Below are positions 1 to 8,552 of a DNA stretch of 64,000 nucleotides, in pieces. Position 1 is the first letter of the stretch. Each line of letters starts with the position of its first letter. The notes under the pieces are model-generated. The model ran no database searches and was not told where the DNA came from. It saw nothing but the letters and a program-made list of their open reading frames with translations. Position numbers and translations under genes: made by a program. The DNA is from CAJQLB01 sp905479065 (lineage in GTDB: Bacteria; Bacteroidota; Bacteroidia; Flavobacteriales; Flavobacteriaceae): NCBI GenBank assembly GCA_943846735.1, contig OX044364.1, positions 2,356,001-2,420,000 of the forward strand, given 5' to 3'.

Positions 1-1696
1 TAGCAAATAAGGAAGTTCCAAAACTGTCACCAAAATCCCATGCGTATGATGTTGCATTACTGGACAGATTATTAAATTGTACCGAATTTCCTAAAACAAC
101 AGAGGTTGGAGTTATGGAAAATGCAGAAGTTACATTGGTAACTGTTATCACCACATTACCTGTCATGGTTTGTGTACAACCCTCGCTGTTAGTAGCCTCA
201 ATGGTGTAGGTGCCATTATCAGAGAAAGCGCCATAACTAAGAGCACTCCCTGTACCTGCAATTGGAGCTCCTTCATTCACACCATCTTTAAGAAGTTGGT
301 AGTCAACACCGACATCAGAATCACTCAAGCCAATGGTAGTTGTTTGTGTATTTCCTGAACAGTAAGCTAGGTCATCACCAGTAACGGTGTAGGCTGTAAT
401 TGGAGAACAGTCACTCATACCAGTGAGGGTCACATTATCAATTTTATATTCTTCGCTGTTAGAATCATTATTCATTGCAATAATAATTTCTAAAGTATTT
501 CCAGATATTCCTGTTAGTGACCAAGTAAATGTGCCATTATTGTTGTCTCCAGCATATTGTGCATTTGGAACGTTTGTAATACTTCCACCATCTAACTTAT
601 AGTAGAAATTTATAAAATCCTCATCACTTTCAAAATCGCCATCAAATTCGATAAATGAACTCAGTTTTAAATCATCATAATTAGATATGTTGATTGTTTG
701 GGTTTGCCACTCTGCAGTACCATCAATATCATCACCTTCAAATATGTTATTACCATTATCATTTCTTACTTCAAAACGGTCCGCATTGGTGCCAGAGGTA
801 TCAGTACTCCAAGTAGTTCCGTAAGCATCTGTGCCAGATGTATCACCTTGGTTTTCGTCCTCAAAATTTTCAAAGAATAACGTTTCTATTGGGTTATTAA
901 CAGCAATCGTTGTTGTTGCAGTAGTATCACTACCACAACTTGATGTTGCAGTTAAGGTAACAGTATAGGTCCCTGTGGCGGTGTATTGGTGGCTTGGGCT
1001 CGTCTCGGTTGATGTGGGACTACCATCACCAAAATTCCATGAATATGACGTTACATTAGAAGAGGTATTGGTGAAATTGACAGTATTATTTACTTCTATG
1101 GTATTGTTATCTGTTGTAAAACTTGCTACCGAATTGGTTATTCCTGAAACCGTGATGTCATCCAAATACAGTTTATCATTATTCTGACCGGCATCACAAC
1201 GAAATCTAATTTTATTTTGTGTATTGAATGTTTGACTTGAAGCTAAGATAGTAACCGATTCATTGTAACATACATCTTCTGTAAAGTCATTATCCACCAC
1301 ATATTGCGCTATAGTAGTCCAATTTGAACCATTATCTGAGCTGAATTCAATATACCAATCTTCATTACTTTCAAAGCTCTGAACAAGATACTCAAACTCT
1401 ACAGTAATCTCATCGTAAGTTGTAAGATCATAAGTGTCTGAAAATAAACTAGAATCTTCACCTGAGTTGTCTTTTAGCCTTATCTTTTGGCTATTATCAA
1501 GACATTCATAATTATAAGTATATTTTGAACAATCTTCACCTCCATCATTCCAGTTTCCAAAGCCTGATTCAAAATCATCATTGGTAATTACTGTTGTCGT
1601 AGAGCAGTCATTACCTTGCGCACTTAAAAAATTCATAAAAAGACCAAACAAAAAAATGGGTAGCACTCGTGTTATTGCAGAATATTGGGTATTCAT
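1..1696 (-). CDS. Large PKD-repeat secreted surface protein, C-terminus outside window (partial)
   Basis: Open frame from ATG at 1696 to the window edge (565 codons, no stop seen). Residues 1-27 look like a signal peptide ending at SAQ. An extracellular jelly-roll-like region follows, then a PKD domain at about 190-265 with the hallmark SYSWNFGDG. Next come a second jelly-roll-like region (about 275-430), an Ig-like repeat with Cys-rich ends (about 432-515) and the start of a second PKD (SYAWDFGDS). PKD domains are adhesion or spacer modules in T9SS cargo, so a surface adhesin or glycan-binding protein is inferred; no catalytic motif is visible. The C-terminal sorting domain would lie outside the window. 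It is a close paralogue of the broken gene at 2609-8033, with almost identical DNA over the last 415 bases seen here. Confidence 0.8.
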   Translation of the reverse strand, partial: MNTQYSAITRVLPIFLFGLFMNFLSAQGNDCSTTTVITNDDFESGFGNWNDGGEDCSKYTYNYECLDNSQKIRLKDNSGEDSSLFSDTYDLTTYDEITVEFEYLVQSFESNEDWYIEFSSDNGSNWTTIAQYVVDNDFTEDVCYNESVTILASSQTFNTQNKIRFRCDAGQNNDKLYLDDITVSGITNSVASFTTDNNTIEVNNTVNFTNTSSNVTSYSWNFGDGSPTSTETSPSHQYTATGTYTVTLTATSSCGSDTTATTTIAVNNPIETLFFENFEDENQGDTSGTDAYGTTWSTDTSGTNADRFEVRNDNGNNIFEGDDIDGTAEWQTQTINISNYDDLKLSSFIEFDGDFESDEDFINFYYKLDGGSITNVPNAQYAGDNNNGTFTWSLTGISGNTLEIIIAMNNDSNSEEYKIDNVTLTGMSDCSPITAYTVTGDDLAYCSGNTQTTTIGLSDSDVGVDYQLLKDGVNEGAPIAGTGSALSYGAFSDNGTYTIEATNSEGCTQTMTGNVVITVTNVTSAFSITPTSVVLGNSVQFNNLSSNATSYAWDFGDSFGTSLFA

Positions 1697-1750
1697 CTTG
1701 GTTAAGTTTTTTTTGTTTAGATAACAGTGGTTTAGCTCTGAGGGGAATGT

Positions 1751-1785
1751 CAAAAATAAGGCAGGTAACACTGTTTAAAAACAAA
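1751..1785 (-). promoter_or_regulatory. Predicted Bacteroidota promoter for the surface protein at 1-1696
   Basis: On the minus strand 1758-1751 reads TATTTTTG, matching the Bacteroidota -7 consensus TAnnTTTG. A TTTG lies at 1785-1782 as a possible -33 element, 23 bases away, slightly long. The CCCCTCA block at 1745-1739 would lie at or just after the transcription start, 43 bases before the ATG. Prediction from sequence only. Confidence 0.45.
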
Positions 1786-1996
1786 ATCGATAAGTGGTAA
1801 GTATTACTTGTTGTCTGCAATTAAAATGTGAATTTCATCGATGAAATACACCATATACTCAATGTCGCTTTTTTTAAAAATGTATGAATGGTAATGTATT
1901 TTTTATCAATGGTATGTTTTTAGTATTTTTTGATAAAAATCTAATTTTTTTAATATTATATAATTGGTAATCAAGAATTTAGAGAATGAATAAGGC

Positions 1997-2024
1997 GAAA
2001 AAGCCCTTCCGATAGGGAAGGGCT
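1997..2024 (-). terminator. Rho-independent terminator after the small T9SS gene
   Basis: A perfect 9-bp stem (AGCCCTTCC at 2002-2010 with GGAAGGGCT at 2016-2024) has a five-base loop. Read on the minus strand it is followed by TTTTT (2002-1998). It sits 28 bases beyond the stop of the 2052-2588 gene and separates that gene from the next surface protein. The rest of the 1697-2051 gap holds only the promoter region of the gene at 1-1696. Confidence 0.8.
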
Positions 2025-2051
2025 CATTAGATGGCGTCTTTTTTAAGTTTC

Positions 2052-2588
2052 TTATTTAATTAATATTTGTTTGGAGACGGTTTGTGAGTTGTTGTTTAGT
2101 CGTATTAAATAAATTCCTTTTATTAGGTTTTTTAGGTTAATACGTGTTGTAGGATTAAAAGCATTGATGCTTGCCGTCAAAGTCACCCTTCCATTTAAAT
2201 CATAAATGGTCACATTTGTCCTTTCACCGAACCGTCCTGAAATAATAATTTGTTTAGTCCGTTGAATAGATTTAATATCTACTCCATTGAGATCTGATAC
2301 ATTAATATTATTTGATAACGTATTGCAGTTAGTTACAAAGCCCCATTGCCTAGTGCCACATCCATTCTCATCACGATTAAAAGGATCAGAAAGTGGTGCA
2401 GTTGTTGAAAAATAACAAGGGGAATATACTTTCCCCTCATAATACACTTGATCTGCATTAAAAAAAACATGACTTGCGGGATACTCAGTCCAATTCAGAT
2501 ACTCAGAACAGTTTTGACCTAAAGAACTTTGGGTCACAAACACAACGATTAATAGTGTCGTTATTTTAAAAATTTTTAAGTTTTTCAT
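2052..2588 (-). CDS. Small secreted T9SS type A protein with possible carbohydrate-binding segment
   Basis: 178 aa. Residues 1-24 form a signal peptide (MKNLKIFKITTLLIVVFVTQ, then SSLGQ). The central part has four Cys and a pattern of aromatic residues with QVYYEGKVYSPCYF, reminiscent of short CBM5/12-type chitin-binding modules, but this is only a resemblance. Residues about 105-178 are a T9SS type A sorting domain (TNVTIYDLNGRV, KGIYLIRLNN, SKQILIK), which directs export through the outer membrane. The sorting domain is strikingly similar to that of the upstream gene ending at 2609, so the pair probably arose by duplication of the C-terminal region. It lies 20 bases downstream of that gene, likely in one transcript ended by the hairpin at 1997-2024. 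Confidence 0.75.
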   Translation of the reverse strand: MKNLKIFKITTLLIVVFVTQSSLGQNCSEYLNWTEYPASHVFFNADQVYYEGKVYSPCYFSTTAPLSDPFNRDENGCGTRQWGFVTNCNTLSNNINVSDLNGVDIKSIQRTKQIIISGRFGERTNVTIYDLNGRVTLTASINAFNPTTRINLKNLIKGIYLIRLNNNSQTVSKQILIK

Positions 2589-2608
2589 GTGAATGATTCT
2601 AAGAGTTT

Positions 2609-4891
2609 TTATTTAACAAGTATTTGTTTGGAGACAGTTTGCGAGTTGTTGTTTAATTGCACTAAATAGATACCTGTGATTAAGTTTTTAACATCAATAC
2701 GGTTGGTAGTGTTATAAGCATCAATGGTTGTTTTTAAGATTGTTTTTCCATTGATATCATAGATAGTCACGTTGGTATCTTCAGCTAGTTGCCCAGAGAT
2801 GATGATTTGCTTGGTGTTATGAATAGCTTTAATACTTATTTCATTGAGATTTATGCCCTTGTTTGACAAGGCATCATTAGGCTCAAAGTGTAAGAAGAAA
2901 CGTCCAGTACCAGAGATAGTTTCATTGACATCAACGATGTAAGAAGTCATATCATTTAAGAGCGTCCAAGTATCTTTGTCACGATCTTCCAAGTAAATGA
3001 CCACGTCATCAGGTATGACTATATCGTCAATGCTAAAGGTGATTTGTTGCCCTGTTACTGCTTCAACTCCTATTGGGACAATACTTTGAGAGACATTGTC
3101 TAGAGGCAGTGTTTGTATGGCTAATTTTTCGTCAGTGCTATCAGTGACTAATTTAGAATAAAGGTTATAATTGTCACCACTGTCAAAAATATTAGTATCG
3201 TAACCTGAATCAAATCCTTCAGACACGTTATTATTTTCTAAGAAGTAGAGTTCAGTGTGTCTTATTTGGCTGCCATTTTCAAGACTAAGTCTTAATTTGT
3301 GGAAACTCACGTCAGAGGTTGAGCGTCCATCTTGCAGAAAGTCATCACCTCCAACGATGGTTCTCATATCAGGCGTAAAGGTAACGGTTACATTATCAGA
3401 TTTAGCAGCTAGATAAAACCCTTGTCCAGGAGCAACAGTGATAGACTGAGTTTGAGCAGTAGTTTTATTATAATACACCCATCCATCTTCATCATTAATG
3501 CCGGTGTATCCTAGAACGCCAATGTATCCACTGTCTAGTTTATCTTCATTTGCTACAATAAAATCATACATATCTATGTAGGATGGGTAAGGATTTCCAA
3601 CCACATTCCAACGAGTTTGTACATTTCTTAAATTCACAGAGACATTACCTGTTTCAACTTGCCCAGTAAACTTGACTGTTTGACTACTAACTGCAGGGGT
3701 AGAGACTCTGTATCCTTTTCCAGATTCAATCATGGTACTTGTATCATTAACAGAGTAAGGGTTTCCCCAACCGTAATAGCCATTATTGTAGGCATAAAAT
3801 GCATACAGAGTACCATTATTGTAAATAGCATTTGTTCCGTTAACCACGTTGTTAGCAATAACATCTGTCCAAGATTGGTTTTTTACAGGAGATGCGATTA
3901 TATCATTTCCATTGGTGTCCAATTCCCAGTTATTAGTCCAACGGTTGTAACTGGCGTTTCCAGTAGCTGTTCCTGTGACAATTAAGCTAGAAAATTCGTC
4001 ATCATCAGAGAATAGGCTTGTCGTTCCTTCGCTAGTAAAATCAACTGTGGTCAATGAACCATCTTTACCAATGCTAAATTCTGCACCAGCTTTAACGATT
4101 ATTGAATTAACCTGTGCGTCACTTGTGAGTCTCAAATGTTTAGTATTTGGTATTAACACATCAGATGAAGAGGTAGGCAAGGAGCCTTTTGACCAAAGTG
4201 ATGTATTTGTAGCAAGGTCACTTTCAGAACCTCTCCATATGTTATAATTGGTAGTTCCCGTTAATTTTACGTTCCCAATGCCATGATAATCATCATTGTC
4301 ATCGCTATTAAATTCGACCCATATTTGTAAGTTATCTCCAGTAACCCCCGTAAGATCCCAGTCGTAATATGTATCTGAATAATCTCCAGTGAAAGTGGCT
4401 ATTTCTTGAAGGCTACCGCCGTTTAATTTGTAATAGAATTTTATGTAGTCACCGTCATTGTCAATTTTATAAAATTCAATAAAGGAACGAAGGTTTAGGT
4501 TTGTGTAGCCTTGAATATTAATATTATCAGTATACCAATAGACCAGACCATCGGTGTCTTCAGCCCAAAATACAGCGTCAATAAAATCAGAATCATCATA
4601 AACCTCAAAATCTCTTGGATTACCAGAGGAATCATCCGAACCCCACGTTGTTCCATAGAGATCTGTGCCAGAGGTAGCACTATTTGCTTCTGTACTAAAA
4701 TCTTCATAAAATAACTCCTCAGGCGCAGGCGTTACGGTAATGTTTTGGGTGCTAGTTGCATTACAACCATTAGCACCCGTTGCAACAAGGGTTACCGTGT
4801 AGGTTCCTGTAGCATTATAGGTGTAGCTAGGGCTAGCATAATAAGGAAATTCCAAAACTGTCACCAAAATCCCATGCGTATGATGTTGCAT
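2609..4891 (-). CDS. C-terminal part of a frameshifted PKD surface protein with T9SS sorting domain
   Basis: 760 codons. The first about 15 residues are out of frame with the family. From about 4848 downwards the frame reads the end of a PKD domain (SPSYTYNATGTYTVTLVA). A jelly-roll-like region, a repeat-poor beta-rich region, and a long segment typical of the C-terminal half of flavobacterial surface proteins (WNVVGNPYPSYIDM, GQGFYLAAKS) follow. A T9SS type A sorting domain ends it (TNVTIYDINGK, TGIYLVQLNN, SKQILVK). The upstream part of the same gene lies in other frames at 4833-5318 and 5616-8033. The full product would be about 1,800 aa. Either the gene is a recent pseudogene or the sequence has errors; the long intact frames on both sides favour error or very recent damage. 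Confidence 0.7.
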   Translation of the reverse strand: MQHHTHGILVTVLEFPYYASPSYTYNATGTYTVTLVATGANGCNATSTQNITVTPAPEELFYEDFSTEANSATSGTDLYGTTWGSDDSSGNPRDFEVYDDSDFIDAVFWAEDTDGLVYWYTDNINIQGYTNLNLRSFIEFYKIDNDGDYIKFYYKLNGGSLQEIATFTGDYSDTYYDWDLTGVTGDNLQIWVEFNSDDNDDYHGIGNVKLTGTTNYNIWRGSESDLATNTSLWSKGSLPTSSSDVLIPNTKHLRLTSDAQVNSIIVKAGAEFSIGKDGSLTTVDFTSEGTTSLFSDDDEFSSLIVTGTATGNASYNRWTNNWELDTNGNDIIASPVKNQSWTDVIANNVVNGTNAIYNNGTLYAFYAYNNGYYGWGNPYSVNDTSTMIESGKGYRVSTPAVSSQTVKFTGQVETGNVSVNLRNVQTRWNVVGNPYPSYIDMYDFIVANEDKLDSGYIGVLGYTGINDEDGWVYYNKTTAQTQSITVAPGQGFYLAAKSDNVTVTFTPDMRTIVGGDDFLQDGRSTSDVSFHKLRLSLENGSQIRHTELYFLENNNVSEGFDSGYDTNIFDSGDNYNLYSKLVTDSTDEKLAIQTLPLDNVSQSIVPIGVEAVTGQQITFSIDDIVIPDDVVIYLEDRDKDTWTLLNDMTSYIVDVNETISGTGRFFLHFEPNDALSNKGINLNEISIKAIHNTKQIIISGQLAEDTNVTIYDINGKTILKTTIDAYNTTNRIDVKNLITGIYLVQLNNNSQTVSKQILVK

Positions 4892-5318
4892 TACTTGACA
4901 GATTATTAAATTGTACTGAATTTCCTAAAACAACAGAGGTTGGAGTTATGGAAAATGCAGAAGTTACATTGGTAACTGTTATCACCACATTACCGGTCAT
5001 GGTTTGTGTACAACCCTCGCTGTTAGTAGCCTCAATGGTGTAGGTGCCATTATCAGAGAAAGCGCCATAACTAAGAGCACTCCCTGTACCTGCAATTGGA
5101 GCTCCTTCATTCACACCATCTTTAAGAAGTTGGTAGTCAACACCGACATCAGAATCACTCAAGCCAATGGTAGTTGTTTGTGTATTTCCTGAACAGTAAG
5201 CTAGGTCATCACCAGTAACGGTGTAGGCTGTGATTGGGGAACAATTACTCACAGCTGTGAGGGTAATATTGTCAATTCTATGCTCTTCAGCTCCTCCTGA
5301 ATCGTTATTCATTGCCAC
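4833..5318 (-). CDS. Middle fragment of the same frameshifted surface protein (Ig-like and PKD)
   Basis: 161 codons, matching about 405-565 of the neighbouring intact paralogue almost residue for residue (SPITAYTVTGDDLAYCSGN, TQTMTGNVVITV, SYAWDFGDS). It ends in a premature stop after GDSFGISLLC. The neighbouring paralogue has TTATTTGCTA (minus strand) where this copy has TTATTATGCTA, so one extra base shifts the frame. Its apparent ATG is internal; the true N-terminal sequence continues upstream through more frameshifts. It should not be read as an independent gene. Confidence 0.6.
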   Translation of the reverse strand: MAMNNDSGGAEEHRIDNITLTAVSNCSPITAYTVTGDDLAYCSGNTQTTTIGLSDSDVGVDYQLLKDGVNEGAPIAGTGSALSYGAFSDNGTYTIEATNSEGCTQTMTGNVVITVTNVTSAFSITPTSVVLGNSVQFNNLSSNATSYAWDFGDSFGISLLC

Positions 5319-5615
5319 CCATAATCTCCAAAGTACTTCCAGTAACTCCTGTTAGGTGTCCAATTGTATGTTGTGCCAGTATTGTTGTCCCCAGTCATAT
5401 TGAGCGTTTGGAACGTTTGTAAGACTTCCGCCATCTAATTTGTACTGAAATTTTATGTAATCAGCATCACGGTCTAGTGCGCCATCAAATTCGAATGTAT
5501 GAGCTCAGTTTTAAATCATCATAATTGGATATGTCGATGGTTTGGGTTTGCCACTAGGCTGCTGTTACCGGTCTATATCATCTCCTTCAAATATGTTATT
5601 ACCATTATCCATTTC

Positions 5616-8033
5616 TTACTTCAAAACGGTCCGCATTTGTTCCAGAGGTTTCAGTACTCCCATGTACGTGTCGTAAGCATCTGTACCAGACGTATCGCCT
5701 TGACTTTCGTCTTCAAAATTTTCAAAGAATAACGTTTCGGTTGGGTTATTAACAGCAATCGTGGTTGTTGCGGTATCACTACCACAACTTGATGTTGCAG
5801 TTAAGGTAACAGTATAAGTTCCTGTCTCGGTGTACTGATGGCTTGGGTTCGTCTCGGTTGATGTGGTGCTACCATCACCAAAATCCCAAACATAAGTGTC
5901 AAATCCTGTTGAAGTATTGGTAAAATTAACGGTATTATTAACTTCTATTGTGTTATTATCCGTAGTAAAACTTGCCAATTGTGGTGGTGAAGAGAACAAA
6001 ACATCACCTGGTATTACTTCCGAAGGCGCATTTGTTGACTCTCCTGGCTTGGCCCAGCCAACGGCAAGATTATCGCCGCCCCCTTCTTCCTTCATAAAAG
6101 CTTCTATGTAATAGATTTGGCCTTCAGTTAAGCTAACTGGTGCTGATTTTTGAGATCCATATCTGTTCCATTGTCTCGAGTTTGTCCAAGCTCCCACCGT
6201 TGCTATGGTTGTTTTATTGGCAGGGTCTTCATCGGTACTTAAATTTAACTCACCGTTATCATCACTAGCAATCCAGAAGACATAAGAACCTGTCGTTGGC
6301 GCCTTGATGTAACCACTTACTTTAACACCGTAATTATCTCTAACATTGGTTGGTATTTCAAAAGAATCTAAGATGCTTGTGGTTGAAGGGTTATTAGGAT
6401 AGTTTGAGTTGCTCGTTAGATTAGAAACTGCGGTTCCGCTGATGCCGTTCCACTGTTCCATTGTAATACCCGGACTGTCAAGATTATATCCTTTGACAAC
6501 AATGTTATCAATTAAAAAAAAATCTCCACCTCCCGTACCGCCAGAATCAGTATCTACAAAAAATCTAAATTTATTTTGAGAGCTAAATGTGAAGTCATCA
6601 CTTGAAATAACAACAATCTTTTTTTGCCGTGCATCATTTTCACCACAATCATTATTTTCAAAGTCATCATTACCTAATCGAAAATTTTTAATCGTTGCCC
6701 ATGAAGAACCACCATTGGAGCTGTACTGTAAATTGTAGCCTTCGTTGTTGTTATCCATACTGGTCACAAAGTGATCATATTCGATAGTTACAGCAGCATA
6801 ATTTGATAGATCGTATGAGGATGATGTGAGCGTTTTGTTAGTAGTAATTCCAGAGGCTCCAGCACCAACTAAGGCTACGAATGGTGTTGATAAATAACCA
6901 TTACATGTGTAATTAATTAATCCGCCGCCAGGTTGCGTACCATTTCTACTTGTTATGTAACTTTCGTTTTGCCTAGTAACTCGATTACCACCATCTATCC
7001 AAGTTCCAAAATCTGTATTAAAATTGTCATTTGACAGCACCGTAGGAGTGTCGCAATCATCAGAGCTATTAACCGTAATGGCTTGTGTGGCTGTGTCGCT
7101 TCCCGCGCTATTGGTTGCTGTAAGGGTAACTGTATAACTTCCTGCTAAGCTGTATTGATGAGAGGGGCTGGTTGCAGATGATGTGCTACTGCCATCTCCA
7201 AAATTCCACGAGTAACTCGTGGCATCCGATGAGCTATTTGTAAAACTAATTGTCTGAGAAGTTGTTACGGTTGTTGCGCTTGGAGTGAAGTTTGCTGTAG
7301 GGGTTGGGGTTGGAACATAAGGGCCACAAGATGAGAAATCCAATCCATTTGCTGGGGGAGTTGTGCAACTAGCATTTTCGCCATAGTTCGTGCCACCACA
7401 TTGAAGGTAAGCAAAACCGTTGCATAGGATATCGTAAGAACCGTAAGTAATATATCCTGAGGTGCCTGAAACCTTACCACTACTGGAAAGTTTTAGTTGC
7501 CCTGTTATTTCAATTGAGCCACTAACGTTTACTACTCCATTTGCAGTGTTTTCTAAATTTCCACCGACAGTAACATCTCCTGAAATTGTTTGGGTGTAGG
7601 AACCACTAGCTATTGTGTAATTTCCACCTACGTTTAAAGTCCCACTTATGGTAACAACATGTGCGAATCCCCCTGCAAAGTTACCAGTTACAATTAGCGT
7701 ACTGCCTGCATCAACGATTATTTCACTGATGCGGCCTGTACCAGCAAATGTTAAATTTCCTGAAATGGTTAGTGTAGCTCCATTTGTAACACGTATTGAA
7801 TTTCCTGATGTTACATTAAGACTCCCTGAGGAATTCATATCGTGTTGTACAACAACATCCTGTGTTCCTTGCCAAAATGTAAGATCAGGAATACCGGTAG
7901 GAGTCCAAGCAGAGGCTAAATTCCAATTTGTTGATGAGCCATTCGTGGAAGGGCTTTGAGCGTTTAAAATTAAACATGATGATAGGGCAAACAGTAATAC
8001 AAAAATTACTTGCGCAGAGTAAATTTTTTTCAT
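5616..8033 (-). CDS. N-terminal part of the frameshifted surface protein: PKD domains and PA14 domain
   Basis: 805 codons from ATG at 8033. Residues 1-26 are a signal peptide (FVLLFALSSCLILNAQ). A beta-helix-like region with repeated GNLTFAG/GGNYTI/GGNLEN turns follows (about 50-190). A PKD (about 245-325, SYSWNFGDG) comes next, then a jelly-roll-like region, a PA14 domain (about 530-685, SGYIKAPTTGSYVFWIASDD and AFMKEEGGGDNLAVGW) and a second PKD (about 690-765, TYVWDFGDG). PA14 domains often bind glycans, so a cell-surface adhesin is inferred. The last about 15 residues (DTYMGVLKPLEQ...) are frameshifted: the paralogue shows TSGTDAYGTTWS there. The remainder of the protein is at 4833-5318 and 2609-4891. 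Confidence 0.75.
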   Translation of the reverse strand: MKKIYSAQVIFVLLFALSSCLILNAQSPSTNGSSTNWNLASAWTPTGIPDLTFWQGTQDVVVQHDMNSSGSLNVTSGNSIRVTNGATLTISGNLTFAGTGRISEIIVDAGSTLIVTGNFAGGFAHVVTISGTLNVGGNYTIASGSYTQTISGDVTVGGNLENTANGVVNVSGSIEITGQLKLSSSGKVSGTSGYITYGSYDILCNGFAYLQCGGTNYGENASCTTPPANGLDFSSCGPYVPTPTPTANFTPSATTVTTSQTISFTNSSSDATSYSWNFGDGSSTSSATSPSHQYSLAGSYTVTLTATNSAGSDTATQAITVNSSDDCDTPTVLSNDNFNTDFGTWIDGGNRVTRQNESYITSRNGTQPGGGLINYTCNGYLSTPFVALVGAGASGITTNKTLTSSSYDLSNYAAVTIEYDHFVTSMDNNNEGYNLQYSSNGGSSWATIKNFRLGNDDFENNDCGENDARQKKIVVISSDDFTFSSQNKFRFFVDTDSGGTGGGDFFLIDNIVVKGYNLDSPGITMEQWNGISGTAVSNLTSNSNYPNNPSTTSILDSFEIPTNVRDNYGVKVSGYIKAPTTGSYVFWIASDDNGELNLSTDEDPANKTTIATVGAWTNSRQWNRYGSQKSAPVSLTEGQIYYIEAFMKEEGGGDNLAVGWAKPGESTNAPSEVIPGDVLFSSPPQLASFTTDNNTIEVNNTVNFTNTSTGFDTYVWDFGDGSTTSTETNPSHQYTETGTYTVTLTATSSCGSDTATTTIAVNNPTETLFFENFEDESQGDTSGTDAYDTYMGVLKPLEQMRTVLK

Positions 8034-8552
8034 TCGGGTTAAGTTTATTAAAATGTCGTTTAAGTGATACTAAACTGAGGGGAATACAAAGTTCGTTCTC
8101 GTTTGATTGATTTAGAAACAAATTCGACCATTAACTCTTTTACTTGTTTATTGTGTTAAACAAGTAAATTTTATCGATGAAATACATAGTCATTTAAGCA
8201 CTAATTTTTACTGTTTTTTTTCATAAAAATGTATGGGTGGTTTGGTATTTATCAATAGTAGTTTCATTAGTATTTTTTTTGGTAAAAAATGAAATATTTT
8301 AGATTTTTGTTATTGATTTTTAAGATTTTTAATAAAACGATTGTCTTGAAGATTTTTTTTGGGTGTAATTTTTGATGAGGTTTTATTCAAACATGTTTAT
8401 TTTTTTGTTTCTAATATGATGGCATGTGTAACAGAATTTTCAGTGATTTTACAAGCCTATCAGACTCAATAATGTATCGTGCCATAATCTTTGTAAAAAC
8501 AAATTTTTTTCAAATACTCTTGATTAATGCGTTATGTATCTAAAATATGGAA
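8034..8552. other. Intergenic region with promoter of the surface protein
   Basis: No gene is seen in these 519 bases. A TGAGGGG element at 8076-8082 lies 43 bases before the ATG of the minus-strand gene, the same spacing as in the paralogue at 1739-1745. On the minus strand GAACTTTG (8094-8087) takes the place of the -7 box. The rest is AT-rich with long T runs and no clear hairpin terminator. Confidence 0.4.

Noticed and set aside
170..358. Plus-strand open frame, repeated identically at 5004-5192
   Set aside because: It is antisense to the Ig-like part of the PKD proteins; its identity only reflects the DNA duplication.
3659..4247. Plus-strand open frames inside the T9SS gene
   Set aside because: They are opposite-strand shadows of a clear coding frame with no domain.
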